A stretch of 54,412 nt of DNA from Cladosporium sp. IMV 00045 (taxonomy: Eukaryota; Ascomycota; Dothideomycetes; Cladosporiales; Cladosporiaceae), in assembly GCA_001931905.2 (NCBI GenBank), contig MSJI02000285.1, forward strand, positions 1-54,412. The letters are read 5' to 3'. The position numbers and the translations under genes are program-made. Under the pieces are notes generated by a model, which did not search any database, had not been told where the DNA came from, and saw only the letters and a program-made list of their open reading frames with translations. Positions 23,054 through 34,163 of this stretch are shown piece by piece. Every line of letters begins with the position of its first letter. Position 1 is the stretch's first letter.

Positions 23054-26000
23054 TCAACACGCCACCGCGTCTTGAGACCTGGTCGAGATCTCCGAGGCTG
23101 GCTTGGGCTTGGAGAGGTGCGGTAGGAATGTCTGTACCAACACCGAGGAGAACAGGACGGCCAAGGGTCCCTGGATGATCGTGTCAGCGAGTCGTTCATG
23201 GAGATGTGTGCTGTAGAACTAGCGCGAGAAGGTTCTCAACTTACCCAAGCGTTATTGGACATCCTGTCCGACTCCACGGCCGTTGTCGACTGGCTCCACT
23301 CTGCGTGCTTCTCGTTCATCAAGTCCTCTTCCTTGTCAAGCGTCTTGCCACTTCGAACGGGCAGCGTGTCGACGAGCATATCGTCCACGCTCTTCTGCTT
23401 TTCCGGGTCGCATACAGGAGCCTTCTCAGGGAAGAGCTCGCTATAAGCTGGTGGAGGCTGGCAAGCGTCCGCATTAGGCAAGGGCGTGGCCGACCGACCA
23501 GGGATCAACGAGCTGATCTTGCGACCGATCGAGCTATCCTCGGGTATGTTGGGCAGTGGCGGAAGCTGGACTGGGAACTGCGGCATGTTTGCCTGCACGT
23601 TATTCTGGAATTGCTGGATCTGCGCAGCCAGCGCATCCCGCCAAGCGTACATCGCGGCGGCAACAGGAGGCGCGTCCGCTGGGATCTCGTTGTGCTCCTC
23701 TGTTGACTTGGGCAGGAAGTTCGTGCTAGGACGGCGAGACGGCGGTGCTGATGGGAAGTGCTGGGAGCTGTTGGCATCGACCTCCGATTCGTAGTAAGAT
23801 GCGCTGCTGATGTCCCACGACGCGCTCGACGCAGACGAGGTCGTGCTTCGTCGTGAGCGCATCGGGTTGCGGGTGCGCGGCGTGTTGAGCAAGATTTGAC
23901 CGAATGCCTCATGTGCATCCTCGGGAGCCAGATCAAGCACGGTGTATCCAGACAAACTCCTGATCGCGGAATCTGCACCCTTGACAAGCAAGAGCTGGAA
24001 CGTTTTTAGGTGTCCTTGCAACGCAGCATGCAGTAAGGGCGTGTACCCACTGCCGTCCCTGATGTCAGGATTGGCACCTCTGGCCAAAAGTGCAGCAACC
24101 ACACGGTGCAGTCCATTCGATGCCGCTAAAGTGAGCATGGTATCGCCCTTCTCGGAGACGATATCGTAGAATGGATGGTGCGGGTTCTCACTCATGTCAA
24201 CCGCGTCGAAGATCCTCAGAATAGGCTCTTCTAAGGCAGCCGGTCCATTTGAGAGCATGTTGCCGCCATCATAGCCCGGACCAACACCGGCACGCGAAAC
24301 ATTCTGCGAGACGAATTGCTGGGCGCTGTGCTGGGCCATCTGATACCATCCGTTGGCATTGCCCGTGTGTTGTTGGCTCAAGAAGCGCAATGCCATCTCC
24401 ATCATCCGCTCGTTCGAGTTCTTGTAGTTGAAAATCGGCCTGCTTGTTTGCGAAGGCGAGTATTGAGGTACGTTGCCAGCTTGTACGATGGAGACGTGCA
24501 CCGCGCCCACTCGGCCTGGTGGGGTCACACAAAGCAGTGACTGGTCACCGTAGAATGTAAGTCCGGTAGCCGGCTGTTCACCAAAGTATACCATACATCC
24601 AGCGGTGAAGTTACGACCGTAAATTGATACTTCGGTTCCGCCCGTGGTCGGGCCTTCATTGGGCGTAAGCTTGTGGATCATCGGCAGGAGGCTGCTATCG
24701 ACATCGCTGCCTGATGATCCAGGCACTTGGCCTGAGGTAGGATACGCCTGTGATCGAGGTGGTGGCTGTGACGGTGCCATTTGTTGCCGCGCATAGGCGG
24801 CGAGGTTAGCTCTGCTTCCTGCAACAGGTGACGGGGCCCTGCTGCCCACTCGTGATCCAGGCAAAGACTGGTAATAGTCGGGAATGTTCTGAGGGGCATC
24901 CCGACGGGGAGGGCCCTGAGGTGGTTGGTTGAAAGCAAAGGGTGCGTTCTCTGCAGGAGTTGAGGGTCCGCTGCTGATGAACTGTGCAGGTCCGTTGTTA
25001 GGTATTGTCATGTAAGATTGCTCAGCTGCAGCGCTGAAACCAGTACCGGTGGGCGAGAAAGGCGTGCCCATCGACACGCCTGATGGCATGCTCTGTGCTT
25101 GTGCTTGGTTGGTGTCCACTCTTGGGGTCATGGTAAGCCCGCTAGGCACCTTTCTGTGGAGAGAAGATGACTTTCGCTTCTTGTTGGGTCCAGAACTGCC
25201 GGCGCTCGTGGGAGATCCAGGGCGGGAGAGACTCGTGGGAGTCATGGTGCCGGATGTGGTTTGCGAGACGAAGCCTTGATTAGGCAGCTGGTGTACATGG
25301 CTTTGCGGGTTGTACTGGCCATACGCAAGTGCCTGAAGATTGCCCGTCGATCGTGATGATGCGAATCCTTGTTGGACGTGTCCAGACATGTCGACCATGG
25401 AGAAAGAGGTGGGCAGTCCATGACCGTTGTACACTGCGCCACCGCCTCCGTACATGAGTTGTTCCGGCACGTGTGCAGAGAAGCTAGGAGGGTGAGTCTT
25501 GTGGTCGTCTGTTATCAGAATCGAATCTGACATCTCCTGAGCGATGATGTTACCAGCTTGGTCCTTCATGGTGAAAATCACTTGAAAGCCCTCCTTCTCG
25601 CTTTGATGCCTGCAATAGCATGCTATCCGCATGGCGGCAGTGACGTGCATGGAACCCTCAGGAGGGACGTAATCGTCAGTCAAGCCATTGCCATGATCCT
25701 TCGGCGGTTGCTGACCCGGTTCCCAGTGCTTGAACGACAGGAACTCGTTTGAGTTGAAAACGACGACTCTTTCCGTCTCGTAACGTTCCCAGTGCTGCTG
25801 CTCTTCCTCTTTCTTGAGCTTTTTGCGGCCAGCACGCTTCCTCTCGCGTTGTATGCAGTTGTTGCATATTCTGACTTCGCCGCCATTTGACGGTCGGTCA
25901 TCCTCGGGGATGTTCTTGAGATCGTTCTTGTCCTCTTCACCAGCTTCCTTTTGCTGCTCCGCCCTGCGCTGGATCACAGCATTGTCTTGAGAGGCGGCGA

Positions 26001-27154
26001 TTTGCAAAGCCTTCTCCTTGAGTTCCGCATTGCGCATTGCGCTAGTGCAGACCAGCATGGTGTGTAGCTCCAGTGACTTTGTTTTGTCGACCTCTTCTTT
26101 GGCCAGTAACTTGGATTTCGCAATAGTGTGAAGAGGCAGGTGCAAGTACTCGATGCCTGGAGGCGGTTTTTCCAAGGTCATGACCACATTGATCTGGGTC
26201 TCCACTCGTGACTTGGTCGAAATGGGTGCAATGTGCAACAGTGATCGCCCTCTAGGCGCGCCTGAGGCCTTGGGTTGGGCTGAAGGTGTTGAGCCATTCA
26301 TGGCTGGTGAAGGCGTAAAATGCAATGCGCTAGGCGAAGCAAATTGCTGGTTGTAATTTGCGTTCCAGGCGGGGTTCTGGGTAAGGTTGAAATTGGGATC
26401 CGTGGTCGCTGTGAATGTCTCGTTGCTTTCTGAAGAAGGGGTAGAGAATACCGCATTGGGAGAGTTACTGTTGTTGAACATTGTCGCATTCATCATGGAG
26501 GGCGACTGGTCGCGCGAAGCACCACCGAGGGTGAAGCTGGCAGGGTTGATTGTCTGTAACTAGAGCGAAGGTTAGACTGGAAGCCACGATGACATCGCAC
26601 ATGCCCTACTTACTGGTGACTCCTGCTTGAACTGTGAAGGCACGTTTTGCATGCCAATGTTCTGCATCTGGCTGTCCAAAGACATGGCAGTGTCGAAGGT
26701 GCTAGCATTGATCGGGCTAGACGTCGAGCTTGCGCCTGAAAAGTCGAAGATGCTGTTGTCGGCCATGCTGGTCTGGATGGCCATTCCTTGTACCGCTTTG
26801 CTGTCATTGGCTCCGAAGACCTGCATCTTTTGCGCATCCACATGCATGAGCGAGTCCTCTTTCTTGACCGCATTCGCTCGGTCAGCGTCGGACATTGGCG
26901 ACTCGGAGGCGGTCTTGCGCTTGCGGCCACTGGAGGTGTCGGAAGACGAATCCTGGCTGGACGTCTCGACGGAGGGGAAGTTGGGCATGGCCATCGGGTG
27001 AGGCTGGTTCTGCGGAGCGCCGGATGCGAAGCCAGTAAGATCGGGCATGGCCTTGGCGGTCTGGCGCATCTGCAGGCCGCCCGGGCTGTCGGCGAAGTCA
27101 TTCAAGTTGGTATAGCTGTCGAAGGCGCTGGTGAAGGGCGAGTCGGAGTTCATG
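23054..27154 (-). CDS. Spt23/Mga2-type ER-anchored regulator, copy A, 5' cut by gap
   Basis: Exons on the complement are 27154-26614 (partial), 26553-23245 and 23170-23054, with introns of 60 nt and 74 nt, both phase 0. Domains in order are a low-complexity N-terminus, an Spt23/Mga2-like DNA-binding region (RVETQINVVMTLEK, CNNC, ACYCRHQ), an IPT/TIG domain (LTPNEGPTTGGTEVSIYGRN), ankyrin repeats (GDTMLTLAASNG, GYTPLLHAALQGH), a PPAY motif (23443-23454) and a C-terminal membrane segment (PLAVLFSSVLVQTFL) on its own last exon. In yeast this family is made as an ER-membrane precursor, ubiquitinated by Rsp5, clipped by the proteasome and released to activate the delta-9 desaturase gene OLE1. The missing first 101 nt of exon 1 are at 41863-41963, beyond the second gap. 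The middle exon is six codons shorter than in the other copy. Confidence 0.93.
26951..27154 (-). repeat. 204-bp end overlap shared with contig 3
   Basis: The last 204 bases before the gap are identical to 41659-41862, the first bases after the second gap. The contig 2 equivalent (near 33859) is also identical but differs at the base on each side. The block is therefore exactly the stretch the two versions share. Confidence 0.95.
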
Positions 27155-27174
27155 NNNNNNNNNNNNNNNNNNNN
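27155..27174. other. Assembly gap, 20 N
   Basis: Exactly 20 undetermined bases, a conventional scaffold spacer. The two sides do not belong together: the left is inside SPT23/MGA2 exon 1 and the right is inside the coiled-coil gene. Confidence 0.98.
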
Positions 27175-28368
27175 AAATTTGTACCCGGAAAGCTGGAAAG
27201 TCTGCCTAGCGAGCGACTTCTTGATCCATCGCAGCTTGCACTTCAGGGATATGACGAGAATGAAGTGCGGGATCATCGTGCGAGGGCTGTCGCCGAACTC
27301 GAGGGCGACACATTCGACATCTCAAGGGGTGTTGATCTGATGGACGTGAGTGAAGAGATTGACGATATCGACCATGAAGACACGGTCAGGGTGTCACAAG
27401 CCCGACCTTATCCAGCTCGTTCTTCGTCCCTGTTTCCCTTGGGCAACAATAACATTGAGAGCCTGAACAACGACGAGGACACCAACGAAGGCGCTACCGA
27501 AACACCAGATGACCACACTCAATTCGACAACAACATGGACGTCGACGACGATAACACCATCACCCCAGACGCGCAAGGCCGGGCCAAGAAAGCCGTCAGC
27601 TATGCCGATCTCGACGCAAAGCTCAAAACTCTCGACGCAAACGTCAAGATGGCTGGCAGAAAGCCACACAAAGGCAAGAAGCGCAAGTCCGGCGACATCA
27701 GCCTGAGGAACTACCACCCAACCTCCGAAGAGGAAGCCGACGACGATCTGGAATGGGAATTGGCGTACACGGAGGCTAAGCGCCGCAGATCCGGCGGTTC
27801 GACCAAGAAGCGAACTCCCAGCAAAACCCGCGCCGCCGGCGAAGATATCGACGACACCGTCATGTCCCAAGACGCAGACACGACGACTCACGACCCGATC
27901 TCCGAGCCCTCCCAAGCTACCGAAAAGGCGAAATCGAAATCGAAATCCACCGGCCGCGCCAGTCTAGACTCCCAAGCCGCCCTCCTCGAACCCGTCGCCG
28001 AAGAAGAAAGCGAAGGCGCCGCAGGCGTCGTGGAGAACACCGACCCGGTCAAAAAGCAGCCTTCCAAAGCGCCCGTCGGCGCTCGCGACAGCGTCCAATC
28101 CGGTTCTGAAGAAGAACAACTCATGACCCGCGCCGCTGACGCCGCAAGGAAGCACCGCTCGCATTCTCCTGCGGTGGTGATTCCAGGGGATGTTGTGACA
28201 GCTGCAGAGACCAACAACAACACGGCCGGCGAGCAAGCCGTGCAAGGTGCTGAAGCCGAGGCGCCAAAGAAGAGCTCCAAGGGCACCGGCCGCGGCCACG
28301 CTTCGAGGAAGAAGAGGACGGCGACGAAGGTCGATGAGTCTTTCGAGTGGCCTGAGGATGTCTTCTGA
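27175..28368 (+). CDS. Basic coiled-coil protein, copy B, 5' cut by contig end
   Basis: The frame is open from the first base after the gap to a stop at 28368, giving the C-terminal 397 residues of the protein encoded at 18637-21189. About 15 substitutions plus small insertions (an extra KS and an extra N) separate the copies. The basic clusters and the ESFEWPEDVF end are kept, so the protein appears intact in this version too. The truncation comes from the contig end, not mutation. Function is not recognised. Confidence 0.8.
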   Translation, partial: KFVPGKLESLPSERLLDPSQLALQGYDENEVRDHRARAVAELEGDTFDISRGVDLMDVSEEIDDIDHEDTVRVSQARPYPARSSSLFPLGNNNIESLNNDEDTNEGATETPDDHTQFDNNMDVDDDNTITPDAQGRAKKAVSYADLDAKLKTLDANVKMAGRKPHKGKKRKSGDISLRNYHPTSEEEADDDLEWELAYTEAKRRRSGGSTKKRTPSKTRAAGEDIDDTVMSQDADTTTHDPISEPSQATEKAKSKSKSTGRASLDSQAALLEPVAEEESEGAAGVVENTDPVKKQPSKAPVGARDSVQSGSEEEQLMTRAADAARKHRSHSPAVVIPGDVVTAAETNNNTAGEQAVQGAEAEAPKKSSKGTGRGHASRKKRTATKVDESFEWPEDVF

Positions 28369-29949
28369 GCGGTAGAGAATTGAGACGACTCTGATCCATC
28401 CGCGAACTCCAAGGTCACAAACACCAGCAACAGCGCCAACCCATTTTCCCTTTAACGACTTTACGACACGACAAATTTTTTCTTTTTTCTTTTTTTTCTC
28501 TTTCATTTTGTGTTTCTTTACTTCTACTCAGGACAAGCGAGCGGCATATGGCGTTTACGAAATTGGAATGTTTGATGCGTCTCTTGCGACGAGCGAAGGT
28601 GTTTCTACTTGGAGCGAGCGAAATGGGGACTTTTCGTATTTGCACTTTTTGATGGCTGCTTGCTTCTTTTTGGATATGTTTCTTCCGAAATCATCAGAAA
28701 GCGATCAGCGTCTTTGGTGTTTCAGAGATTGGTAGAGCGGAAACAGAATGGCATTGACTGATGACTGTGTGTGTAAGTAAGTAGTAAAGGTAGTGAATAA
28801 GTGTGCAGTATTCTAGAAGTGGACATAAGATTTCTTTCTCCCTCCATGCACTTCGATGTCTCCATCAAGCAATACTCCAAGCCATAGCGGTGGTACCAGG
28901 CACGTAGGAGGTAATTAAGTAGGGAGGGAGTGGAGTTGGTCAAAGTATATCGCCCGCCTGGCAGTTAAACAGCAGTAGTTAAGACGTGGGAGTTCATGTA
29001 GCGCTACCATGCTTCGAAGCACACAGATTCGAAGACGAGAAAGGGAGGGACCGAAGACGCCGTCTAGAGCGGAGAGAGAGAGGAAAAGAAACGGGAAGGC
29101 AGTGTGGGACAAGAGATGAGGGGACGTTCGGAACATGTCTTGGGAGAGTAGGAGAACAGGAGACTCAAGTTATCGGTATCGCGACAACCAACTCAGCAAA
29201 CCAAAGAGAAGAGGATCGTCAACAGTATTGGGATTAACGATAAGTACTTCGTTCACCAGCTCACATCCATTCGGGGTACTTTATTAGGCGAGGTGACTGA
29301 GCGAACATCTACACTAACAGCCAACCCTGTCCTTTTTCCCCATCTCTTATCAGACTGCTCCAATCTCTCTTCTTCCTAAATAGACTCAAGTCGACTCGCA
29401 GTGCAGTGAAGGGAAAAGGTGAGAATATAGCAGACAAAGGTAAAGTCAAGCGATCAATAAACAAAAAAGGATAGAGGACGAAAGAAAAAGGGAATGCCTT
29501 CAATCCAAAGATATTCCCCAAAAGCTCCTCATCTCCGTCTCCCCAAAAGAGTCAAAAAATCGTGGTTTCGTCCGTCTTTCGTGAAATGTGCAATAATGTA
29601 CTTGCGCCGAAGGATGGGGCTCTTTGATAAATACACCCGTGTTCTTTCCTCTCACTTCCAAAAAGCGTGTCGTTAATAGAAAGGGTATGTTCTTCCGAGT
29701 AATGCCCCATCCGTTTGCTCCGTAAGGTTATGATGGGTCCCGGTCGTGACTGATACACGAACTTGATTTCGCCCCCGGCTTCCTTCCGCAACTGCGAGGG
29801 TCCATATGATGATTCTCAAGGATATGTAATAAACAAAAGGAACTCCACATGCGCCGGTCTTCTTCGGTCGGAAGAATGTTTGACAAAAGAGATGGGTTGA
29901 TTGTTGATGTGATCGTGGCTGGTGGAGATCGAGGTCGAGATGAGCTCAA
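28369..29949. other. Convergent intergenic region, copy B
   Basis: Homolog of 21190-23053, about 280 nt shorter, without the TC microsatellite. No gene or RNA recognised; the part next to SPT23/MGA2 is probably its 3' UTR. Confidence 0.6.
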
Positions 29950-32900
29950 TTAACACGCCACCGCGTCTTGAGCTTTGGTCGAAATCTCCGAGGCGGGCTT
30001 GGAAGTGGAGAGGTGCGGCAGGAAGGTCTGTACTAACACCGAGGAGAGTAAGACGGCCAAGGGTGCCTGGATGAACTTGTTAGCAAGTGGATCATGGGAG
30101 GATCGCGCTGTAGAACGAGAGGTTCTCAGCTTACCCAAGCATTGTTGGCCATGTTGTCCGACTCTCCAGCCTTGCTCTGTGAGCTCGACTGATTCCACTC
30201 TGCGTGCTTCTCGTTCATGAAGTTTGCCTCCTTGTCAAGCGTCTTGCCACTTCGGACTGGCAAAGTGTCGACGAGCATATCGTCCACGCTCTTCTGCTTT
30301 TCCGAATTCTCAGCGCCGCCCAGAGGAGCCTTCTCAGGGAAAAGCTCGCTGTAAGCTGGCGGGGGCTGGCAAGCGTCCACATTCGGCAAAGGCGTTGCCG
30401 ACCGACCGGGGATCAACGAGCTGATCTTGCGACCGATCGAGCTATCCTCGGGTATATTGGGCAGTGGCGGAAGCTGGACAGGGAACTGCGGCATGTTTGC
30501 CTGTACGTTGTTCTGGAATTGCTGGATCTGCGCAGCCAACGCATCCCGCCAAGCGTACATCGCGGCAGCGACGGGAGGCGCATCCGCTGGGATCTCGTTG
30601 TGCTCCTCTGTTGACGTGGGCAGGAAGTTCGTGCTGGGACGGCGAGATGGCGGTGCTGATGGGAAGTGCTGTGAGCTGTTTCCATCGACTTCCGATTCGT
30701 AGTACGATGCGCTGCTGATATCCCACGACGCACTCGAGGCAGACGAGGTCGTGCTTCGTCGTGAGCGCATCGAATTGCGGGTGCGCGGCGTGTTGAGCAG
30801 GATTTGACCGAATGCCTCATGTGCATCCTCGGGAGTCAGATCAAGCACCGTGTATCCAGACAAACTCCTGATCGCGGGATCTGCACCCTTGACAAGCAAG
30901 AGCTGGAACGTTTTCGTATGTCCCTGCAACGCAGCGTGCAGTAAGGGCGTGTACCCACTCCCATCCCTGATGTCAGGATTAGCACCTCTCGCCAGAAGTG
31001 CAGCAACCACACGGTGCAGTCCATTCGATGCCGCCAAAGTAAGCATGGTATCGCCCTTCTCTGAGACGATATCGTAAAATGGATGGTGCGGGTTCTCACT
31101 CATGTCCACCGCATCGAAGATCCTCAGAATAGGCTCTTCCAGGGCAGTTGGGCCATTTGAGAGCATGTTGCCGCCATCGTAGCCCGGACCAACACCGGCA
31201 CGTGAAACATTTTGCGAGACGAACTGCTGGGCGCTGTGCTGGGCCATCTGGTACCAGCCGTTGGCATTGCCAGTGTGTTGTTGGCTCAAGAAGCGCAATG
31301 CCATCTCCATCATCCGCTCATTCGAGTTCTTGTAATTGAAAATCGGCCTGCTGGTCTGCGAAGGCGAGTATTGAGGGACATTGCCAGCCTGGACGATCGA
31401 AACGTGCACCGCGCCCACTCGGCCTGGCGGAGTGACACAGAGCAGTGACTGATCACCGTAGAATGTAAGTCCGGTAGCCGGCTGTTCACCAAAGTATACC
31501 ATACATCCAGCGGTGAAGTTACGACCGTAAATTGATACTTCGGTTCCGCCCGTGGTCGGGCCTTCGTTAGGCGTGAGCTTGTGGATCATCGGCAGGAGGC
31601 TGCTATCGACATCGCTGCCTGATGACCCAGGCACTTGGCCTGAGGTGGGATACGCCTGTGATCGAGGTGGTGGCTGTGATGGTGCCATTTGTTGCCGCGC
31701 ATAGGCGGCGAGGTTGGCTCTGCTCCCTGCTACAGGCGACGGAGCCCTGCTGCCCACACGTGATCCAGGCAAAGACTGGTAATAATCAGGAATGTTCTGA
31801 GGGGCGTCCCGACGAGGAGGGCCCTGAGGTGGTTGATTGAAAGCAAAAGGTGCGTTCTCCGCAGGAGTCGAAGGTCCGCTACTGATGAACTGTGCAGGTC
31901 CGTTGTTGGGAATTGTCATGTAGGATTGCTCAGCAGCAGCGCTAAAACCAGTGCCAGTGGGCGAGAAAGGCGTGCCCATTGAGACGCCCGATGGCATACT
32001 CTGTGCTTGTGCTTGGTTGGTATCCACTCTTGGAGTCATGGTAAGCCCGCTAGGCACCTTTCTATGGAAAGAAGATGACTTCCGCTTCTTGTTAGGTCCA
32101 GAACTGCCGGCGCTCGTGGGCGATCCAGGGCGTGAGAGACTCGTGGGAGTCATGGTGCCGGATGTGGTTTGCGAGACGAAGCCCTGATTGGGCAGCTGGT
32201 GTACATGGCTTTGCGGGTTATACTGGCCATACGCAAGTGCCTGAAGATTGCCCGTCGATCGTGATGATGCGAATCCTTGCTGGACGTGTCCAGACATGTC
32301 GACCATGGAGAAAGAGGTGGGAAGTCCATGACCGTTGTACACTGCGCCGCCGCCTCCATACATGAGCTGTTCCGGCACATGCGCAGAGAAGCTAGGAGGG
32401 TGAGTCTTGTGGTCGTCAGTTATGAGAATCGAATCTGACATCTCCTGAGCGATGATATTTCCAGCTTGGTCCTTCATGGTGAAAATCACTTGAAAGCCCT
32501 CCTTCTCGCTTTGATGTCTGCAATAACATGCTATGCGCATGGCAGCAGTGACGTGCATGGAACCCTCGGGAGGGACGTAATCGTCATTCAAGCCATTGCC
32601 ATGATCCTTCGGCGGTTGCTGACCCGGCTCCCAGTGCTTGAACGACAGGAACTCGTTCGAGTTGAAGACGACGACTCTTTCCGTCTCGTAACGTTCCCAG
32701 TGCTGCTGCTCTTCTTCTTTCTTAAGCTTTTTGCGTCCAGCACGCTTCCTTTCGCGTTGTATGCAGTTGTTGCATATTCTGACTTCGCCGCCATTCGACG
32801 GTCGGTCATCCTCGGGGATGTTCTTGAGATCGTTCTTGTCCTCTTCACCAGCTTCTTTTTGCTGCTCCGCCCTGCGCTGGATCACAGCATTGTCTTGAGA

Positions 32901-34163
32901 GGCGGCGATTTGCAAAGCCTTCTCCTTGAGTTCCGCATTGCGCATTGCGCTAGTGCAAACCAGCATGGTGTGCAGCTCCAGTGACTTTGTTTTATCGACC
33001 TCTTCTTTGGCGAGTAGCTTGGATTTTGCAATAGTGTGAAGAGGCAGGTGCAAGTACTCGATGCCTGGAGGCGGCTTTTCCAAAGTCATGACCACGTTGA
33101 TCTGGGTCTCCACTCGCGACTTGGTCGAAATGGGTGCAATGTGCAACAGCGACCGCCCTCTAGGCGCGCCTGAGGCCTTGGGTTGGGCTGAAGGTGTTGA
33201 GCCATTCATGGCTGGTGAAGGCGTGAAATGTAATGCGCTAGGCGAGGCGAATTGTTGGTTGTAATTTGCGTTCCAGGCTGGGTTCTGGGTAAGGTTGAAA
33301 TTGGGGTCCGTGGTCGCTGTGAATGTCTCGTTGCTTTCTGAAGAAGGGGTAGAAAATACCGCATTAGGAGAGTTACTGTTGTTGAACATTGTCGCATTCA
33401 TCATGGAGGGCGACTGATCGCGCGAAGCACCACCGAGGGTGAAGCTGGCAGGATTGATCGTCTGTAACTAGAGCGAAGGTTAGACCGGAAGCCACAATAA
33501 CATCGCAGATGCCCAACTTACTGGTGACTCCTGCTTGAACTGTGAAGGCACGTTCTGCATGCCAATGTTCTGCATCTGGCTGTCCAAAGACATCGCAGTG
33601 TCGAAAGTGCTAGCATTGATAGGGCTAGACGTCGAGCTTGCGCCTGAAAAGTCGAAGATGCTATTGTCGGCCATGCTGGTCTGGATGGCCATTCCGTGTA
33701 CCGCTTTGCTGTCATTGGCTCCGAAGACCTGCATCTTTTGCGCATCCACATCCATGAGCGAGTCCTCTTTCTTGACCGCATTTACCCGGTCGGCGTCGGA
33801 CATTGGCGACTCGGAGGCGGTCTTGCGCTTGCGGCCACTGGACGTGTCGGAAGACGAGTCCTGGCTGGACGTCTCGACGGAGGGGAAGTTGGGCATGGCC
33901 ATCGGGTGAGGCTGGTTCTGCGGAGCGCCGGATGCGAAGCCAGTAAGATCGGGCATGGCCTTGGCGGTCTGGCGCATCTGCAGGCCGCCCGGGCTGTCGG
34001 CGAAGTCATTCAAGTTGGTATAGCTGTCGAAGGCGCTGGTGAAGGGCGAGTCGGAGTTCATGACATCGTTGAATTGGTCGGTGGAGTACTGGCCGGTGGT
34101 GTCGAACTGCGGGTCGTTCCAATCTATGCCGCCGTCGGCCAGCGGGGTGTTTTGGTTGTCCAT
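29950..34163 (-). CDS. Spt23/Mga2-type ER-anchored regulator, copy B, complete
   Basis: Three exons on the complement (34163-33522, 33461-30135, 30066-29950) encode 1361 aa; introns are 60 and 68 nt, both phase 0. The ATG at 34163 has an excellent context (GCGACCATGG); upstream in-frame codons lack another ATG. Approximate residues are: DNA-binding region 324-565, IPT/TIG 839-923, ankyrin repeats 1015-1098, PPAY motif 1248-1251, and membrane anchor 1324-1343 in the last exon. By family, the ER precursor is ubiquitinated and cut by the proteasome to free an N-terminal activator of fatty-acid desaturase genes when membranes become too saturated. IPT/TIG mediates dimer contact and supports processing. 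Reading through the last donor adds only Val-Ser before a stop, which would give an anchorless form. There is one such gene per locus; yeast has two paralogs, so no paralog symbol is assigned. Confidence 0.95.
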
